From assembly GCF_018279705.1 (NCBI RefSeq), contig NZ_CP036498.1:4419001-4483000 (forward strand): DNA of 64,000 nucleotides, read 5' to 3'. This document shows, piece after piece, positions 1 through 9,235 of the stretch (the stretch's first letter is position 1; every line of letters begins with the position of its first letter). The notes beneath the pieces are model-generated. The model had not been told where the DNA came from. It made no database searches and worked only from the letters and a program-made list of their open reading frames with translations. The position numbers were made by a program, and so were the translations under genes. The stretch is from Tardiphaga alba (GTDB lineage Bacteria; Pseudomonadota; Alphaproteobacteria; Rhizobiales; Xanthobacteraceae).

Positions 1-213
1 CGATACCAACGCTTTTGAAGGCTATTAGATCATAACGCGTCTCGCGTTCGTATTGCTTAAAACTCGCGGCAAACGTGCGCGGAACACGCTTTATTCTTAA
101 GCTGAAATGAAACCAATTGAATCTGAGTATCATCATCTACGCAAAGCGCATGATGATGCCGACAGTGCAGATGTGACTACCAACCGCGCAATTGCGTCGC
201 AGTTATGAACCCA
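1..213. other. unassigned left edge
   Basis: No reading frame, RNA or repeat that I can support. It lies beyond the stop of the leftward DMT transporter gene and is less GC-rich than the genes that follow. It could be the flank of a gene outside the window. Confidence 0.3.
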
Positions 214-1137
214 TCACGAAGTTGGATAGGGCTCTGCCGGAACCGCAATTTTCGCGCGACGCACCCGCTCGCGATGCGCCGTGTAAACGCCTGACGCGAT
301 GATGATCGCAGCGCCCGTGAATGTCCATGCATCCGGAATTTCGGAAAACACGAAGAAGCCGAGCAGCGTCACCCACATCAATTGCACATAGGAGAAAGGT
401 GCCAGCACCGATGCGTCGGCATAGCGGAAGGCGAGCACCACGATCCAGTGGCCGACGGTGGAGGACACACCGATGGCGATGCCGATCGCCAGTTGCGTCG
501 GTGTCGGCGTCGTCCAGTAGAACGGCACGAACACACTGAGCACGAGAAAGCCAACCACCGCGGCATAGGCCATCGTGGTGATGGGACGATCCGCGCCGCT
601 GATCTTGCGTGTCAGCACGAGCGCGCAGGCCCAGCAGAGCGCCGACACGATCGGAAAGATCGCCGCCGGCTGAAATGCCGACGTGCCCGGCCGCACGATG
701 ATCAACACGCCGATCAGCCCGACGAGCGTCGCACTCCAGCGCCGCAAGCCGACCTTCTCGCCGAGAAAGATCACCGACAGGCCGGTGACGAACAGCGGAG
801 AGATGAAACCCGTCGCCGTCGCTTCGGCGATCGGCAAAAAGCTGAGGCCGACGATGAAGAAGATCGACGAGCCGAGCAGCCCGAGGCCGCGGAAAACCTG
901 CAGCAGCGGCCGGCTGGAGTGCAGCGCCTTACCGCCCGACGGCACCAGCACCATCGGCACCATGATCAGCACGAAGACGGTGAAGCGGATCCAGGCGATC
1001 TCCACCGGCGGCATGCCGCCGCGCGCCAGATATTTCGCCATGACGTCGGACGACGCGAGAAAAGCCGTCGAGCAGATGATCAGCAAGAGGCCGAACAGAG
1101 GCTTGTCGGAATGGCGCGATGTCTGCGCGGATGGCAC
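214..1137 (-). CDS. EamA/DMT family transporter
   Basis: Inner-membrane permease of the drug/metabolite transporter superfamily, with two tandem EamA repeats (about residues 14-150 and 160-294) and about ten hydrophobic segments. The substrate cannot be read from sequence. The frame stays open back to a TTG at 1260, but that adds a 41-residue hydrophilic extension. I prefer the GTG at 1137, which has an AAGG ribosome site nine bases upstream and gives 307 residues, the usual EamA length. It ends in a short basic cytoplasmic tail. No operon partner is visible; the aldo/keto reductase to its right is also leftward but is 200 bases away. Confidence 0.85.
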   Translation of the reverse strand: MPSAQTSRHSDKPLFGLLLIICSTAFLASSDVMAKYLARGGMPPVEIAWIRFTVFVLIMVPMVLVPSGGKALHSSRPLLQVFRGLGLLGSSIFFIVGLSFLPIAEATATGFISPLFVTGLSVIFLGEKVGLRRWSATLVGLIGVLIIVRPGTSAFQPAAIFPIVSALCWACALVLTRKISGADRPITTMAYAAVVGFLVLSVFVPFYWTTPTPTQLAIGIAIGVSSTVGHWIVVLAFRYADASVLAPFSYVQLMWVTLLGFFVFSEIPDAWTFTGAAIIIASGVYTAHRERVRRAKIAVPAEPYPTS

Positions 1138-1345
1138 ACGCGCACTGACCTTCGGCGGCGGAACGTGGGTTGTCACGGATGGAGACCGGTTGGCTGGGCC
1201 CGGCGAAATGTGCGGGCCGAATCTGGCTCCTACCAAACGCGGTTCACGCCTCCGCGACAACCTCCGATAACAGGATTGCGATATGCAGCAGACGACACTG
1301 CGCGTTCAGTCGCGCGCAATCATGCACCGCAGCACGCGATCTCCG

Positions 1346-2185
1346 TCACAGCATCGGCAGGCTCGACGGCTCGCGCCCGCGCGGGAACGCCTTATCGATT
1401 TCTCCCATCTCGGCCTCGCTGAGCACGAGATCCCCCGCCGCGGCGTTATCGGCGGCATGGGCGGCGGAGGATCCTTTTGGAATGGCAAAAATCGCGGGAC
1501 GCCGCGTCAGGAAAGCCAGCGCGACTTGACGCGGGCTGGCGCCGTGGCTTGCCGCGATCCGGGCCAGCAGCACACCACCGGGTGAGCGCGCCGAGGGGAA
1601 ATCATTGTGCCCGAACGGCGAATAGGCGACGACGGCCACGCCATGACGCTCGCACCATGGGATGACGCGATGTTCGATGGCGCGTTCCTGCAAGTGATAG
1701 AGCACCTGGTTACAAGCAATGGCTCCCTTACCGGCGACGCGTGACAGTTCATTGAGATCGTCGGCGTCGAAATTGCTGACGCCCCATGATGCGATCTTGC
1801 CGGCCGCCTTCAACTCCTCGAAGGCCGCCACCGTTTCAGAAAGCGGAACCTGCCCGCGCCAGTGCAGCAGATAGCAATCGAGCCGATCGGTATTGAGCCG
1901 CTTCAGCGAGCGCTCGCAGGCAATGATGGTGCCTTTACGCGAGGCATTGCTCGGCAGGACTTTGGACACGAGGAACACCTCGTCGCGGCGGCCGGCGATG
2001 GCTTCGGCAACCACCGGCTCGGCCTCGCCATACATTTCCGCGGTGTCGATATGGCTCATGCCGGCATCGAGCCCGGCCTGCAGGGCCTTCACGGCGGCGG
2101 TGCGGTCGCCGTTATCGATATACCAGGTGCCCTGCCCGATCGCGGATACGTCGTGCCCACTGGCTCCGAATGGATGTAGCCTCAT
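1346..2185 (-). CDS. aldo/keto reductase
   Basis: Cytoplasmic NAD(P)H-dependent oxidoreductase of the AKR superfamily (279 residues, short bacterial type). The catalytic tetrad is complete: D47 and Y52 in HIDTAEMYG, K75 in LVSK, H108 in LLHW. The start at 2185 (MRLHPF) is chosen over the ATG at 2197 because GGAGG lies five bases upstream. It is divergent from the 2380 operon, sharing a 195-base intergenic region that holds a promoter and direct repeats. The substrate is unknown. Confidence 0.88.
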   Translation of the reverse strand: MRLHPFGASGHDVSAIGQGTWYIDNGDRTAAVKALQAGLDAGMSHIDTAEMYGEAEPVVAEAIAGRRDEVFLVSKVLPSNASRKGTIIACERSLKRLNTDRLDCYLLHWRGQVPLSETVAAFEELKAAGKIASWGVSNFDADDLNELSRVAGKGAIACNQVLYHLQERAIEHRVIPWCERHGVAVVAYSPFGHNDFPSARSPGGVLLARIAASHGASPRQVALAFLTRRPAIFAIPKGSSAAHAADNAAAGDLVLSEAEMGEIDKAFPRGREPSSLPML

Positions 2186-2278
2186 GATCGCCTCCACTCC
2201 CCCGCATGCACGGAAGTGGACGATAGCGCATCAGCGTCGCGGAGTCTGCGACACCGCGCGCCGCGTTGCGAAAAGTCA

Positions 2279-2317
2279 AATTCGCCATTGACATATTAAT
2301 TCGCCAATATCTAATCT
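2279..2317 (+). promoter_or_regulatory. promoter with direct-repeat operator candidate
   Basis: TTGACA at 2288-2293 resembles a sigma-70 -35 box, with an AT-rich -10 candidate (TAATCT, 2312-2317) 18 bases on. Two copies of AATTCGCCA(A)T start at 2279 and 2298, 19 bases apart, one on each side of the -35. This looks like a regulator site for the operon starting at 2380. The IclR protein at 6124 is the obvious candidate binder. The repeat is directly visible; the binding is inferred. Confidence 0.45.
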
Positions 2318-2379
2318 TTTGAAAAACAGACCACCAAGCAAAACGGACCCGGCATACGGGCCTTTCGGGAGAGAAACAC

Positions 2380-3588
2380 ATGACGCGCCACGTGCTGGCG
2401 TGGGCCGCTGCGCTCGCGCTTTCGACCACCATGATGTCCACACCATCCCTCGCGCAGGTTTCCGACGATGTCGTACGCATCGGCGTGCTGACCGACCTGT
2501 CGAGCTGGGGCCGCGACAATAGCGGCCCGGGCTCCGTCGAAGCCGCCCGAATGGCGGTGGAGGAATTCGGCAAGACCGTGCTCGGCAAGCCCATCGAGAT
2601 CATCAGCGCCGATCACCAGATGAAGTCCGATGTCGGCGTGCAAGTCGCGCGCAACTGGTTCGACAATGGCAAGGTCGACGCCGTCGTCGATATCCCGAAC
2701 TCCGCCATCGCCATCGCGGTCCACAATCTCGCCCGCGAGCGCAACAGGATCGCGCTTTTGTCCGGCCCCGGCTCCAGCGCCCTCACCGATGAGCTGTGCA
2801 GCCCCAACACCGTGCAGTTCGCCTACGACACCTATGCGCTGTCGAAGGTGACGGCCTCGGCCGTGATCGCCGAAGGCGGCAAGTCCTGGTACTTCATCAC
2901 GGCCGACTATGCCTTCGGCAGCCAGCTCGAAAACGACGCCACGCGCTTCATCAAGGCGAGCGGCGGCACCGTGGTCGGCGGCGTGCGTCATCCCACCAAC
3001 ACTGCGGACTTCTCGTCCTTCGCCCTGCAGGCGCAGAACTCCAAGGCGAATGTCGTCGCCTTCGCCAATGCCGGCCAGGACACCGACAATTCCATCAAGC
3101 AATCCGGCGAATTCGGCCTCGTCAAAGGCGGACAGAAACTCGTCGGCCTCCTGATGTTCGATACCGACGTGCACGCCATCGGTCTTGAGGCTGCACAGGG
3201 CACCTATCTCACCACCGCCTCCTACTGGAACATGAACGACAAGACCCGCGCCTGGTCGAAGAAATTCTTCGCCAAGACCAATGTCATGCCGACCATGATC
3301 CAGACGGGCGTCTATGGCGCGGTGCTGCATTATCTAAAGGCGATCAAGGAAGCCGGCACCGACGATCACGCCAAGGTCATGGCGAAGATGCGCGAACTGC
3401 CCATCGAGGACACTTTCGTGCATGGCGGCAAGCTGCGCGAGGACGGCCGCGTCATCCGCGACATGTATCTCGCCAAGGTCAAGAAGCCCTCGGAGTCCAA
3501 GGAGCCGTGGGACTATCTCGACATAGTCAAGACGGTGAAAGGCGAAGACGCCTATCGCCCCGTCTCGGAATCCAAGTGCCCCTGCTGA
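2380..3588 (+). CDS. Liv-type ABC substrate-binding protein
   Basis: Periplasmic solute-binding protein of the branched-chain amino acid/amide family (Peripla_BP_6), 402 residues. A Sec signal peptide runs to about residue 26 (ending PSLAQ), followed by the family's opening strand (VRIGVLTDLSSWG). Such proteins in this group often bind aromatic acids or other small carboxylates rather than amino acids. No permease or ATPase genes accompany it, so it must use a transporter encoded elsewhere. It is followed at 15 bases by the FAD dehydrogenase, which suggests its ligand feeds that enzyme. Confidence 0.88.
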   Translation: MTRHVLAWAAALALSTTMMSTPSLAQVSDDVVRIGVLTDLSSWGRDNSGPGSVEAARMAVEEFGKTVLGKPIEIISADHQMKSDVGVQVARNWFDNGKVDAVVDIPNSAIAIAVHNLARERNRIALLSGPGSSALTDELCSPNTVQFAYDTYALSKVTASAVIAEGGKSWYFITADYAFGSQLENDATRFIKASGGTVVGGVRHPTNTADFSSFALQAQNSKANVVAFANAGQDTDNSIKQSGEFGLVKGGQKLVGLLMFDTDVHAIGLEAAQGTYLTTASYWNMNDKTRAWSKKFFAKTNVMPTMIQTGVYGAVLHYLKAIKEAGTDDHAKVMAKMRELPIEDTFVHGGKLREDGRVIRDMYLAKVKKPSESKEPWDYLDIVKTVKGEDAYRPVSESKCPC

Positions 3589-3603
3589 AGAAGTGAGACG
3601 CCC

Positions 3604-5328
3604 ATGGCCAGCGATCCAGCAACCGTGTTTGATGTCTATGAGTGCGACGTGCTGGTCGCTGGCTCCGGCTGTTCCGGCATGTCGGCGGCGATCACTGCCA
3701 AACATGGCGGGCTCGATGTGGTGATCGTCGAGAAGGAGCCGCGCTTCGGCGGCACCACGGCCCGCTCTGGCGGCTGGCTGTGGGTGCCCGGCACTTCGCT
3801 CGCGAAAGCCTGGGGCATTCATGAAAGCCCCGATCAGGCCCGCACCTATCTGCGCCACGAAGCCGGCAACAGCTTTGACGCAGCGCGCGTCGATGCCTTC
3901 CTCACCGCAGGCCCCGAAGCGATCGACTTCTTCACCACCCAGACGGCGGTGCGCTTCGACATGCCGCTGACCTTCCCGGATTACGATGCCGAAGCGCCGG
4001 GCGGCACCCAGGGCGGCCGTTCCATGGTTGCGCGCCCGTTCGATGGCCGCGAACTCGGTGACAACATCAACGATATCGGCGCGCCGCTGCCCGAACTCAC
4101 GGTGTTCGGCATCATGCTCGGCTCCGGCAAGGACATCATCCATTTCATGCGCGCGACCAAATCGCTGACCTCCGCGATCTATGTGGCCAAACGGCTGTCG
4201 AAGCATCTGAAGGATGTGCTGAGCCATGGCCGCGGCATGACCCTCACCAACGGCAACGCGCTGGCCGGCCGCCTCGCAAAGTCCGCTTTCGATCTCAAGA
4301 TCCCGCTCTGGCTGTCGTCGCCGGTGCGCGAACTGATCGTCGAGAACGGCCATGTCCGCGGCGCCATCATCGAGCGCGGCGGCAAGCGCGTGCGCGTCAT
4401 CGCGCGCCGCGGCGTCGTGCTGGCCTGTGGTGGCTTCCCGCATGATGTCGAACGCCGCAAGGCGATGTTCCCGCATGCGCCCACTGGCCGCGAGCATTAT
4501 TCACCCGGCCCCACCGGCAATACCGGCGACGGACTGCGCCTCGCCGAATCCGCCGGCGGCCGCGTCGAGGATTCACTGCCGAACGCCGCCGCCTGGGTGC
4601 CGGTCTCGGTTACCCATCGCAAGGATGGCAGCAAAGGCGTGATGCCGCATTTCATCGATCGCGCGAAGCCCGGCGTCATCGCCGTGCTGCGCGACGGCAC
4701 GCGCTTCGCCAATGAAGGCAACTCCTATCACGCCTTCGTTCAGGAAATGATGCGCGCGACAAAGCCCGGCGACGAGATGGCCGCCTGGCTCGTCTGCGAT
4801 CATCGCGCACTGCGCCAATACGGTCTCGGCGCCGTGCCGCCGTTCCCCATGCCGATCGGCCATTATCTGAACTCCGGCTATCTCATCAAAGGTGCGACGC
4901 TGGACGAACTCGCAAACAATGCCGGCTTCGATGTGGGTGCCTTCGCAACGACCGTTGCGCAATTCAATGCCGGTGCCGTCAACGGCCACGATCCCGCCTT
5001 CGGCAAGGGCTCGCGCGCCTATAACCGTTATCAGGGCGATGCACAGCATGGCCCCAATCCCTGCGTGGCCCCCATCGAGACCGGGCCGTTCTATGCCATC
5101 AAGATGGTCATCGGCGATCTCGGCACCTATGCCGGCATCAAGACCGACGCGCATGCACGCGCGCTGGACAGCAATGGCGAGGTGATCACCGGCCTCTATG
5201 CCGCCGGCAACGACATGGCGAGCATCATGGGCGGCAATTATCCCGGCGCCGGCATCACCCTCGGCCCCGCGCTCACCTTCGGCTATATCGCCGGCCGGCA
5301 TCTCGCCGGCAAACCGGTGGCGGCCTGA
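3604..5328 (+). CDS. FAD-dependent oxidoreductase (3-ketosteroid dehydrogenase/fumarate reductase-like)
   Basis: 574-residue flavoprotein of the FAD_binding_2 family. The dinucleotide-binding GxGxxG is at residues 20-25 (GSGCSG), followed by the FGGTTARSGG segment. The C-terminal FAD/substrate motif (GGNYPGAGITLGPALTFG) is typical of KstD-type and related flavin dehydrogenases. No signal peptide, so cytoplasmic. The real substrate may not be a steroid, because no other steroid genes are nearby. It is the second gene of the 2380-6909 operon; its stop codon is one base from the start of the SDR gene. Confidence 0.82.
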   Translation: MASDPATVFDVYECDVLVAGSGCSGMSAAITAKHGGLDVVIVEKEPRFGGTTARSGGWLWVPGTSLAKAWGIHESPDQARTYLRHEAGNSFDAARVDAFLTAGPEAIDFFTTQTAVRFDMPLTFPDYDAEAPGGTQGGRSMVARPFDGRELGDNINDIGAPLPELTVFGIMLGSGKDIIHFMRATKSLTSAIYVAKRLSKHLKDVLSHGRGMTLTNGNALAGRLAKSAFDLKIPLWLSSPVRELIVENGHVRGAIIERGGKRVRVIARRGVVLACGGFPHDVERRKAMFPHAPTGREHYSPGPTGNTGDGLRLAESAGGRVEDSLPNAAAWVPVSVTHRKDGSKGVMPHFIDRAKPGVIAVLRDGTRFANEGNSYHAFVQEMMRATKPGDEMAAWLVCDHRALRQYGLGAVPPFPMPIGHYLNSGYLIKGATLDELANNAGFDVGAFATTVAQFNAGAVNGHDPAFGKGSRAYNRYQGDAQHGPNPCVAPIETGPFYAIKMVIGDLGTYAGIKTDAHARALDSNGEVITGLYAAGNDMASIMGGNYPGAGITLGPALTFGYIAGRHLAGKPVAA

Positions 5329-5329
5329 C

Positions 5330-6097
5330 ATGACCGTGTTCGCCCCCGATCTGCTGATTGGCCAGCTGGCGCTCGTCACCGGCGCCGGCAACGGCAATGG
5401 CCGCGCCATCGCACTCGGGCTTGCCGCCCACGGCGCCGACGTCGTTGTGACCGATATCGACGAGAAAGCAGCGACGGACACCGCACGCGCCATCGAAGCC
5501 ACGGGTCCGCGCGCATGGCATCACCGCCTTGATGTCACCGATGTCATCGCCTGCCGCAAACTTGCGGAGACGATCCGTGGTGAAGCCGGCGACATCTCCA
5601 TTCTCATCAACAATGCCGGCATCATCATCCGCGAGGGCATCGATTCCGAGCGTGCGGCAGAAAACTGGCGCCGCGTGCTCGACGTCAATCTCAATGGCGT
5701 CTTTAACGTCACCCACGCGTTCCTGCCGTCGCTGCGCGCACGTCGCGGCAGCGTGATCAATCTCGGCTCCATTGCTTCCTTTGTCGGCGTTGCCGATACG
5801 CTCGGCTATTCGCCCTCCAAAGGCGGCGTCAAGCTGCTGACGCAGGCTCTGGCACGCGAACTCGCGAAAGACGGCATACGCGTCAATGCGCTGGCCCCCG
5901 GCGTGATCGAGACTGCCATGACCGAAGGCACGCGCAACGATCCCGCCCGTCTCGCGGGCTTTCTCGGCCGCACGCCACTTGGCCGCGTCGGCCAGCCCGC
6001 AGAACTCGTCGGCCCCGTGGTGTTCCTCGCCTCCGACATGGCCTCCTATGTGAACGGCGCGACCTTGCCTGTGGATGGCGGCTTCCTCGCCGTGTAA
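5330..6097 (+). CDS. SDR family NAD(P)-dependent oxidoreductase
   Basis: Short-chain dehydrogenase, 255 residues. The Rossmann motif TGxxxGxG is at 17-24 (TGAGNGNG), with NNAG near residue 96, and YSPSK supplies the catalytic Tyr and Lys. The open frame extends upstream into the FAD gene, but the ATG at 5330, one base after that gene's stop, gives the normal SDR length and suggests translational coupling. Probably oxidises or reduces an alcohol/ketone in the same pathway as the upstream dehydrogenase. Confidence 0.88.
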   Translation: MTVFAPDLLIGQLALVTGAGNGNGRAIALGLAAHGADVVVTDIDEKAATDTARAIEATGPRAWHHRLDVTDVIACRKLAETIRGEAGDISILINNAGIIIREGIDSERAAENWRRVLDVNLNGVFNVTHAFLPSLRARRGSVINLGSIASFVGVADTLGYSPSKGGVKLLTQALARELAKDGIRVNALAPGVIETAMTEGTRNDPARLAGFLGRTPLGRVGQPAELVGPVVFLASDMASYVNGATLPVDGGFLAV

Positions 6098-6123
6098 TGT
6101 TCGCGCTCTGATTTGGGGCAAGC

Positions 6124-6909
6124 ATGGCTAAAGAGAGTCGCGGCATTCAGTCGATCGAGGTCGGCGGAGAATTGCTGCAAGCGCTGGCGCGCAATGGTGA
6201 ACCGATGATGCTGCGCGATCTCGCGCGCGAGGCCGGCATGGCCCCGGCCAAGGCACATCCCTATCTCGTCAGTTTTTCGCGCATTGGCCTGGTCGAGCAG
6301 GATCCGTCCACCGGCCGCTATGAATTCGGCGCGCTGGCGCTCGAGCTCGGCATCGTCACGCTGCGGCGGCTGTCCGCCGTGCGCGTCGCGACACCGGCGA
6401 TCACCGCGCTCGCCGCGCAGATCGACCATGCGGTGTCGCTCGCGATCTGGGGCACCCATGGCCCCACCGTGGTGCGCCTGGAAGAACCAAGCCATCCCGT
6501 TCACATCGCCATGCGCGTGGGCTCCACCATGTCGCTACTGGAGACCGCGACCGGCCGCATCTTCGCTGCCTTCCTGCCGCCGGCCACCATCAACGCAGCC
6601 ATCGACGAAGGCCTCGATCGCCTTTCCATCGGCTATGATCCGCAGCGCGAGACCAAGGGCCCCGCCGTGGACAAGGTCCTCGCCGATGTCCGCCACCGCG
6701 GCCTCGCGCGCGCCGTCGCCGAGCCTCTGCGCGGCGTCAACGCATTCTCTGCACCAGTGTTCGACCACAGCGGCGCCGTCGTCCTCTCCATCACCGCCAT
6801 GGGCGCCGTCGGCACCTTCGACGTCAACTGGAGCAGCCCGATCGCCAAAGCGCTGCTCGACTGCACGCACGCGATTTCACGACGGCTGGGGCATGGAGTG
6901 AAGGATTAA
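6124..6909 (+). CDS. IclR family transcriptional regulator
   Basis: 261 residues: N-terminal winged helix-turn-helix (about 1-65) and C-terminal IclR effector-binding domain (about 80-255). It is the last gene of the catabolic operon, 26 bases after the SDR gene. IclR proteins usually bind a pathway metabolite and control their own cluster, so the direct repeats at 2279-2308 are the likely target. That link is inference. Confidence 0.87.
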   Translation: MAKESRGIQSIEVGGELLQALARNGEPMMLRDLAREAGMAPAKAHPYLVSFSRIGLVEQDPSTGRYEFGALALELGIVTLRRLSAVRVATPAITALAAQIDHAVSLAIWGTHGPTVVRLEEPSHPVHIAMRVGSTMSLLETATGRIFAAFLPPATINAAIDEGLDRLSIGYDPQRETKGPAVDKVLADVRHRGLARAVAEPLRGVNAFSAPVFDHSGAVVLSITAMGAVGTFDVNWSSPIAKALLDCTHAISRRLGHGVKD

Positions 6910-6946
6910 GTAAATGACGGCCGCGCATACGCTGTGAACTTGTGGT

Positions 6947-6977
6947 TTGCCATATATCTCATTATGAGATATATAAT
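6947..6977 (+). promoter_or_regulatory. higBA promoter and operator palindrome
   Basis: A perfect inverted repeat of two 11-base arms (ATATATCTCAT, one T, ATGAGATATAT) spans 6952-6974. It overlaps a consensus -10 box TATAAT (6972-6977), with TTGCCA as a possible -35 at 6947-6952. This is the usual layout for autorepression of a toxin-antitoxin operon by the antitoxin or the complex. Confidence 0.7.
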
Positions 6978-7003
6978 TCCAGCGGCGTTACGGGCGGAGG
7001 CGG

Positions 7004-7285
7004 ATGAGGGTCATTTCGAACAGCGCGCTGGTAGCCTTCTCAGGTAAGCATCCTGCAGCGGGCATTCTATTACAGGTCTGGCGCAAGATTATCGCATCGC
7101 GCGCGTTCGCGAATTTCTCTGAATTGAAGACTACCTTCAATACCGTCGATCGCGTAGGCGCCTTCTATGTTTTCGACATTGGCGGCAACAAATTCAGGAT
7201 TGTTGCTTCGATCCATTTCGACAAACAGCGTCTCTATGTGAGACACGTCTTCACACACAAGGAGTATGATTCATGGAAGCCGTGA
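7004..7285 (+). CDS. higB: HigB family mRNA interferase toxin
   Basis: 93-residue basic protein of the HigB branch of the RelE superfamily. The family hallmark FRIVASIHF...YVRHVFTHKEYDSW is at the C-terminus. The known role of the family is ribosome-associated mRNA cleavage that slows growth when the antitoxin is lost. GGAGG lies just upstream of the ATG. The gene overlaps the antitoxin gene by 13 bases, toxin first, which is the higBA order. Confidence 0.88.
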   Translation: MRVISNSALVAFSGKHPAAGILLQVWRKIIASRAFANFSELKTTFNTVDRVGAFYVFDIGGNKFRIVASIHFDKQRLYVRHVFTHKEYDSWKP

Positions 7286-7698
7286 ACCTGTCTCGTACCG
7301 ATGTGGATGATATCGCCGAACATCTCAACGCTATTTCGGCTCGCATTCCCTTGCGCCGGATCAAGACAAAGCGTGACTACAAGGCAGCAACGGCTGCGCT
7401 GAATGCGCTGCTCGATTCAGGCGGCGCGGACGAAAATGCGCCGCTGGCCACGTTGGTCACATTGCTCGGCGACCTGATCGGCGAATACGAGGAGACGCAA
7501 TCCCCTCCTGACTCGACATCCCCGGCCGATACGCTGCGCTTCTTGATGGATCAACACCGTCTCAATCAGAGCGACCTTCCGGAAATCGGCAGCCAGGGCG
7601 TCGTCTCGGAGATTCTGCGCGGAAAACGCGACCTGAACGTCCGGCAGATCAAACTTCTGGCCGAGCGGTTCAATGTTGGAGTCCAAGCCTTCGTTTGA
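7273..7698 (+). CDS. higA: HigA family antitoxin (XRE type)
   Basis: 141 residues. The N-terminal part is helical and probably wraps the toxin. The C-terminal 60 residues form a helix-turn-helix (LNQSDLPEIGSQGVVSEILRGKR), as in the long HigA class. It overlaps higB by 13 bases, so the two are probably translationally coupled. It is expected to neutralise HigB and repress from the palindrome at 6952-6974. Confidence 0.85.
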   Translation: MEAVNLSRTDVDDIAEHLNAISARIPLRRIKTKRDYKAATAALNALLDSGGADENAPLATLVTLLGDLIGEYEETQSPPDSTSPADTLRFLMDQHRLNQSDLPEIGSQGVVSEILRGKRDLNVRQIKLLAERFNVGVQAFV

Positions 7699-7882
7699 GG
7701 AAGGCTCGACCGCTGATATAAATCATCCGGGCGACAGGCCGCGCGACAACTTGTCTGACAACCGGCACGTTCGCCTTGCCACCCCATCCCAGCGTGTTAC
7801 CATTTCCTCAGGCGCATCTCCGGTTCACGGGGAGCGACCATATAATCACCGCCGGTCAAGGCGGCTTGAGGGAGGACTACCC

Positions 7883-9235
7883 ATGGCCAGCCAAGGCCCG
7901 TTTCGTCACGGCCCGTCTCGTCGTGCCCTGCTCAAGGGCGCGCTCGCCACCAGCGCATTGCCTGCACTCGGATCGCTCGGCATTTCCACCCCCGCTTTCG
8001 CTGCGCCGAATTGGAAGAAATATGCGGGCACCACCATCGAAGCCAATCTGATCAAGGGCCCGCGCGGCGAGCTGCTGCAGAAATACGCCTCGGAATTCAC
8101 CGAACTGACCGGCATCAAGGTCGAGTCCGAACTGATCCCCGAGCAGCAGCAGCGCCAGAAGGCCGTGATCGAACTGACCTCCGGCAAGCCATCCTTCGAC
8201 GTGGTGCATCTCAGCTATCACGTGCAGAAGCGGCAGTTCGAGAAGGCCGGCTGGCTCGCCGACATCTCGGGCTTCATGAAGGACCCGACCCTCACCGCGC
8301 CCGATCTCACCGTGGATGACTTCTCCGCCGGCGGCCGGCAATTCGCCGAGAACGACAAGGGCGTGATGCATTCGCTGCCGTGGTCGGTGGACTACTTCAT
8401 TCTCTACTACAACAAGGAAATCTTCGCGAAGAAGAACGTCGCGGTGCCGAAGACCATGGACGAGATGGTCGCCGCTGCCGAGAAGCTCAACGACACCGCG
8501 GCGGGCATCTATGGCTTCACCGGCCGTGGGCTGCGCAACGCCAATATGACGCTGTGGAGCAACTTCTTCCTCAACTATGGCGGCGAATTCCTCGACGCCA
8601 AGGGCAACATCCTCACCGATGGGCCGGAATCCATCGAGGCCACGAAAGTCTATCAGCGCCTGATGATGAAGAGCGCGCCTCCGGGTGCTGCCGGCTTCAA
8701 CTGGATGGAGTCGATGGCCTCGTTGACCCAGGGCCGCGCCGCCATGTGGATCGACGGCGTCGGCTGGGCGCCGCCCATCGAGGATCCCAATGCGTCGCGC
8801 GTGGTCGGCAAGATCGGCTACACGCTGGTGCCGGCGGGACCGAAGGGTCAGTACTCGTCGACCTATGGCGACGGCGTAGGCATTGCCAAGACATCGACCA
8901 AGAAGGAAGCCGCCTATCTCTATTGCCAGTGGGCGGTGTCCAAGCAGATGGGCGCACGCCTGCTGCAGAGCGGCGGCGGCGTGCCGTTCCGCAACTCGAT
9001 CCTGAACGATGCGGAAGTCCAAAAGGGCGTGAAGAACCAGGAATGGCTGCGGTCGGTGATCGATAGCGCCAAGATCAGCAAGCTCGGCCTGCCCGTCATC
9101 ATCCCGGTGGCCGAATTCCGCGATCTCGTCGGCGCCGGCATCACCGCCACGCTGGCGGGCGCCGATCCCGCCACCGAGCTCAAGAAGGCGCATGAGCAGT
9201 TCCGTCCCATCCTGGAGCGTAGCGAAAAGACGTGA
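7883..9235 (+). CDS. sugar ABC transporter substrate-binding protein (family 1)
   Basis: 450 residues. A Tat-type signal with twin arginines at 13-14 (SRRALLKG) and cleavage after TPAFA points to export in folded form. The rest matches extracellular solute-binding protein family 1 (SBP_bac_1), which carries oligosaccharides, sugar alcohols or glycerol phosphate. The frame is open from 7673, but the ATG at 7883 follows a GGGAGGA ribosome site and begins a proper signal peptide. It is the first gene of a three-gene transporter operon. Confidence 0.88.
   Translation: MASQGPFRHGPSRRALLKGALATSALPALGSLGISTPAFAAPNWKKYAGTTIEANLIKGPRGELLQKYASEFTELTGIKVESELIPEQQQRQKAVIELTSGKPSFDVVHLSYHVQKRQFEKAGWLADISGFMKDPTLTAPDLTVDDFSAGGRQFAENDKGVMHSLPWSVDYFILYYNKEIFAKKNVAVPKTMDEMVAAAEKLNDTAAGIYGFTGRGLRNANMTLWSNFFLNYGGEFLDAKGNILTDGPESIEATKVYQRLMMKSAPPGAAGFNWMESMASLTQGRAAMWIDGVGWAPPIEDPNASRVVGKIGYTLVPAGPKGQYSSTYGDGVGIAKTSTKKEAAYLYCQWAVSKQMGARLLQSGGGVPFRNSILNDAEVQKGVKNQEWLRSVIDSAKISKLGLPVIIPVAEFRDLVGAGITATLAGADPATELKKAHEQFRPILERSEKT

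Noticed and set aside
2311..3330. 339-residue minus-strand frame over the Liv-type binding protein
   Set aside because: The plus-strand gene has a signal peptide and family sequence; the antisense product is a GC-bias artefact.
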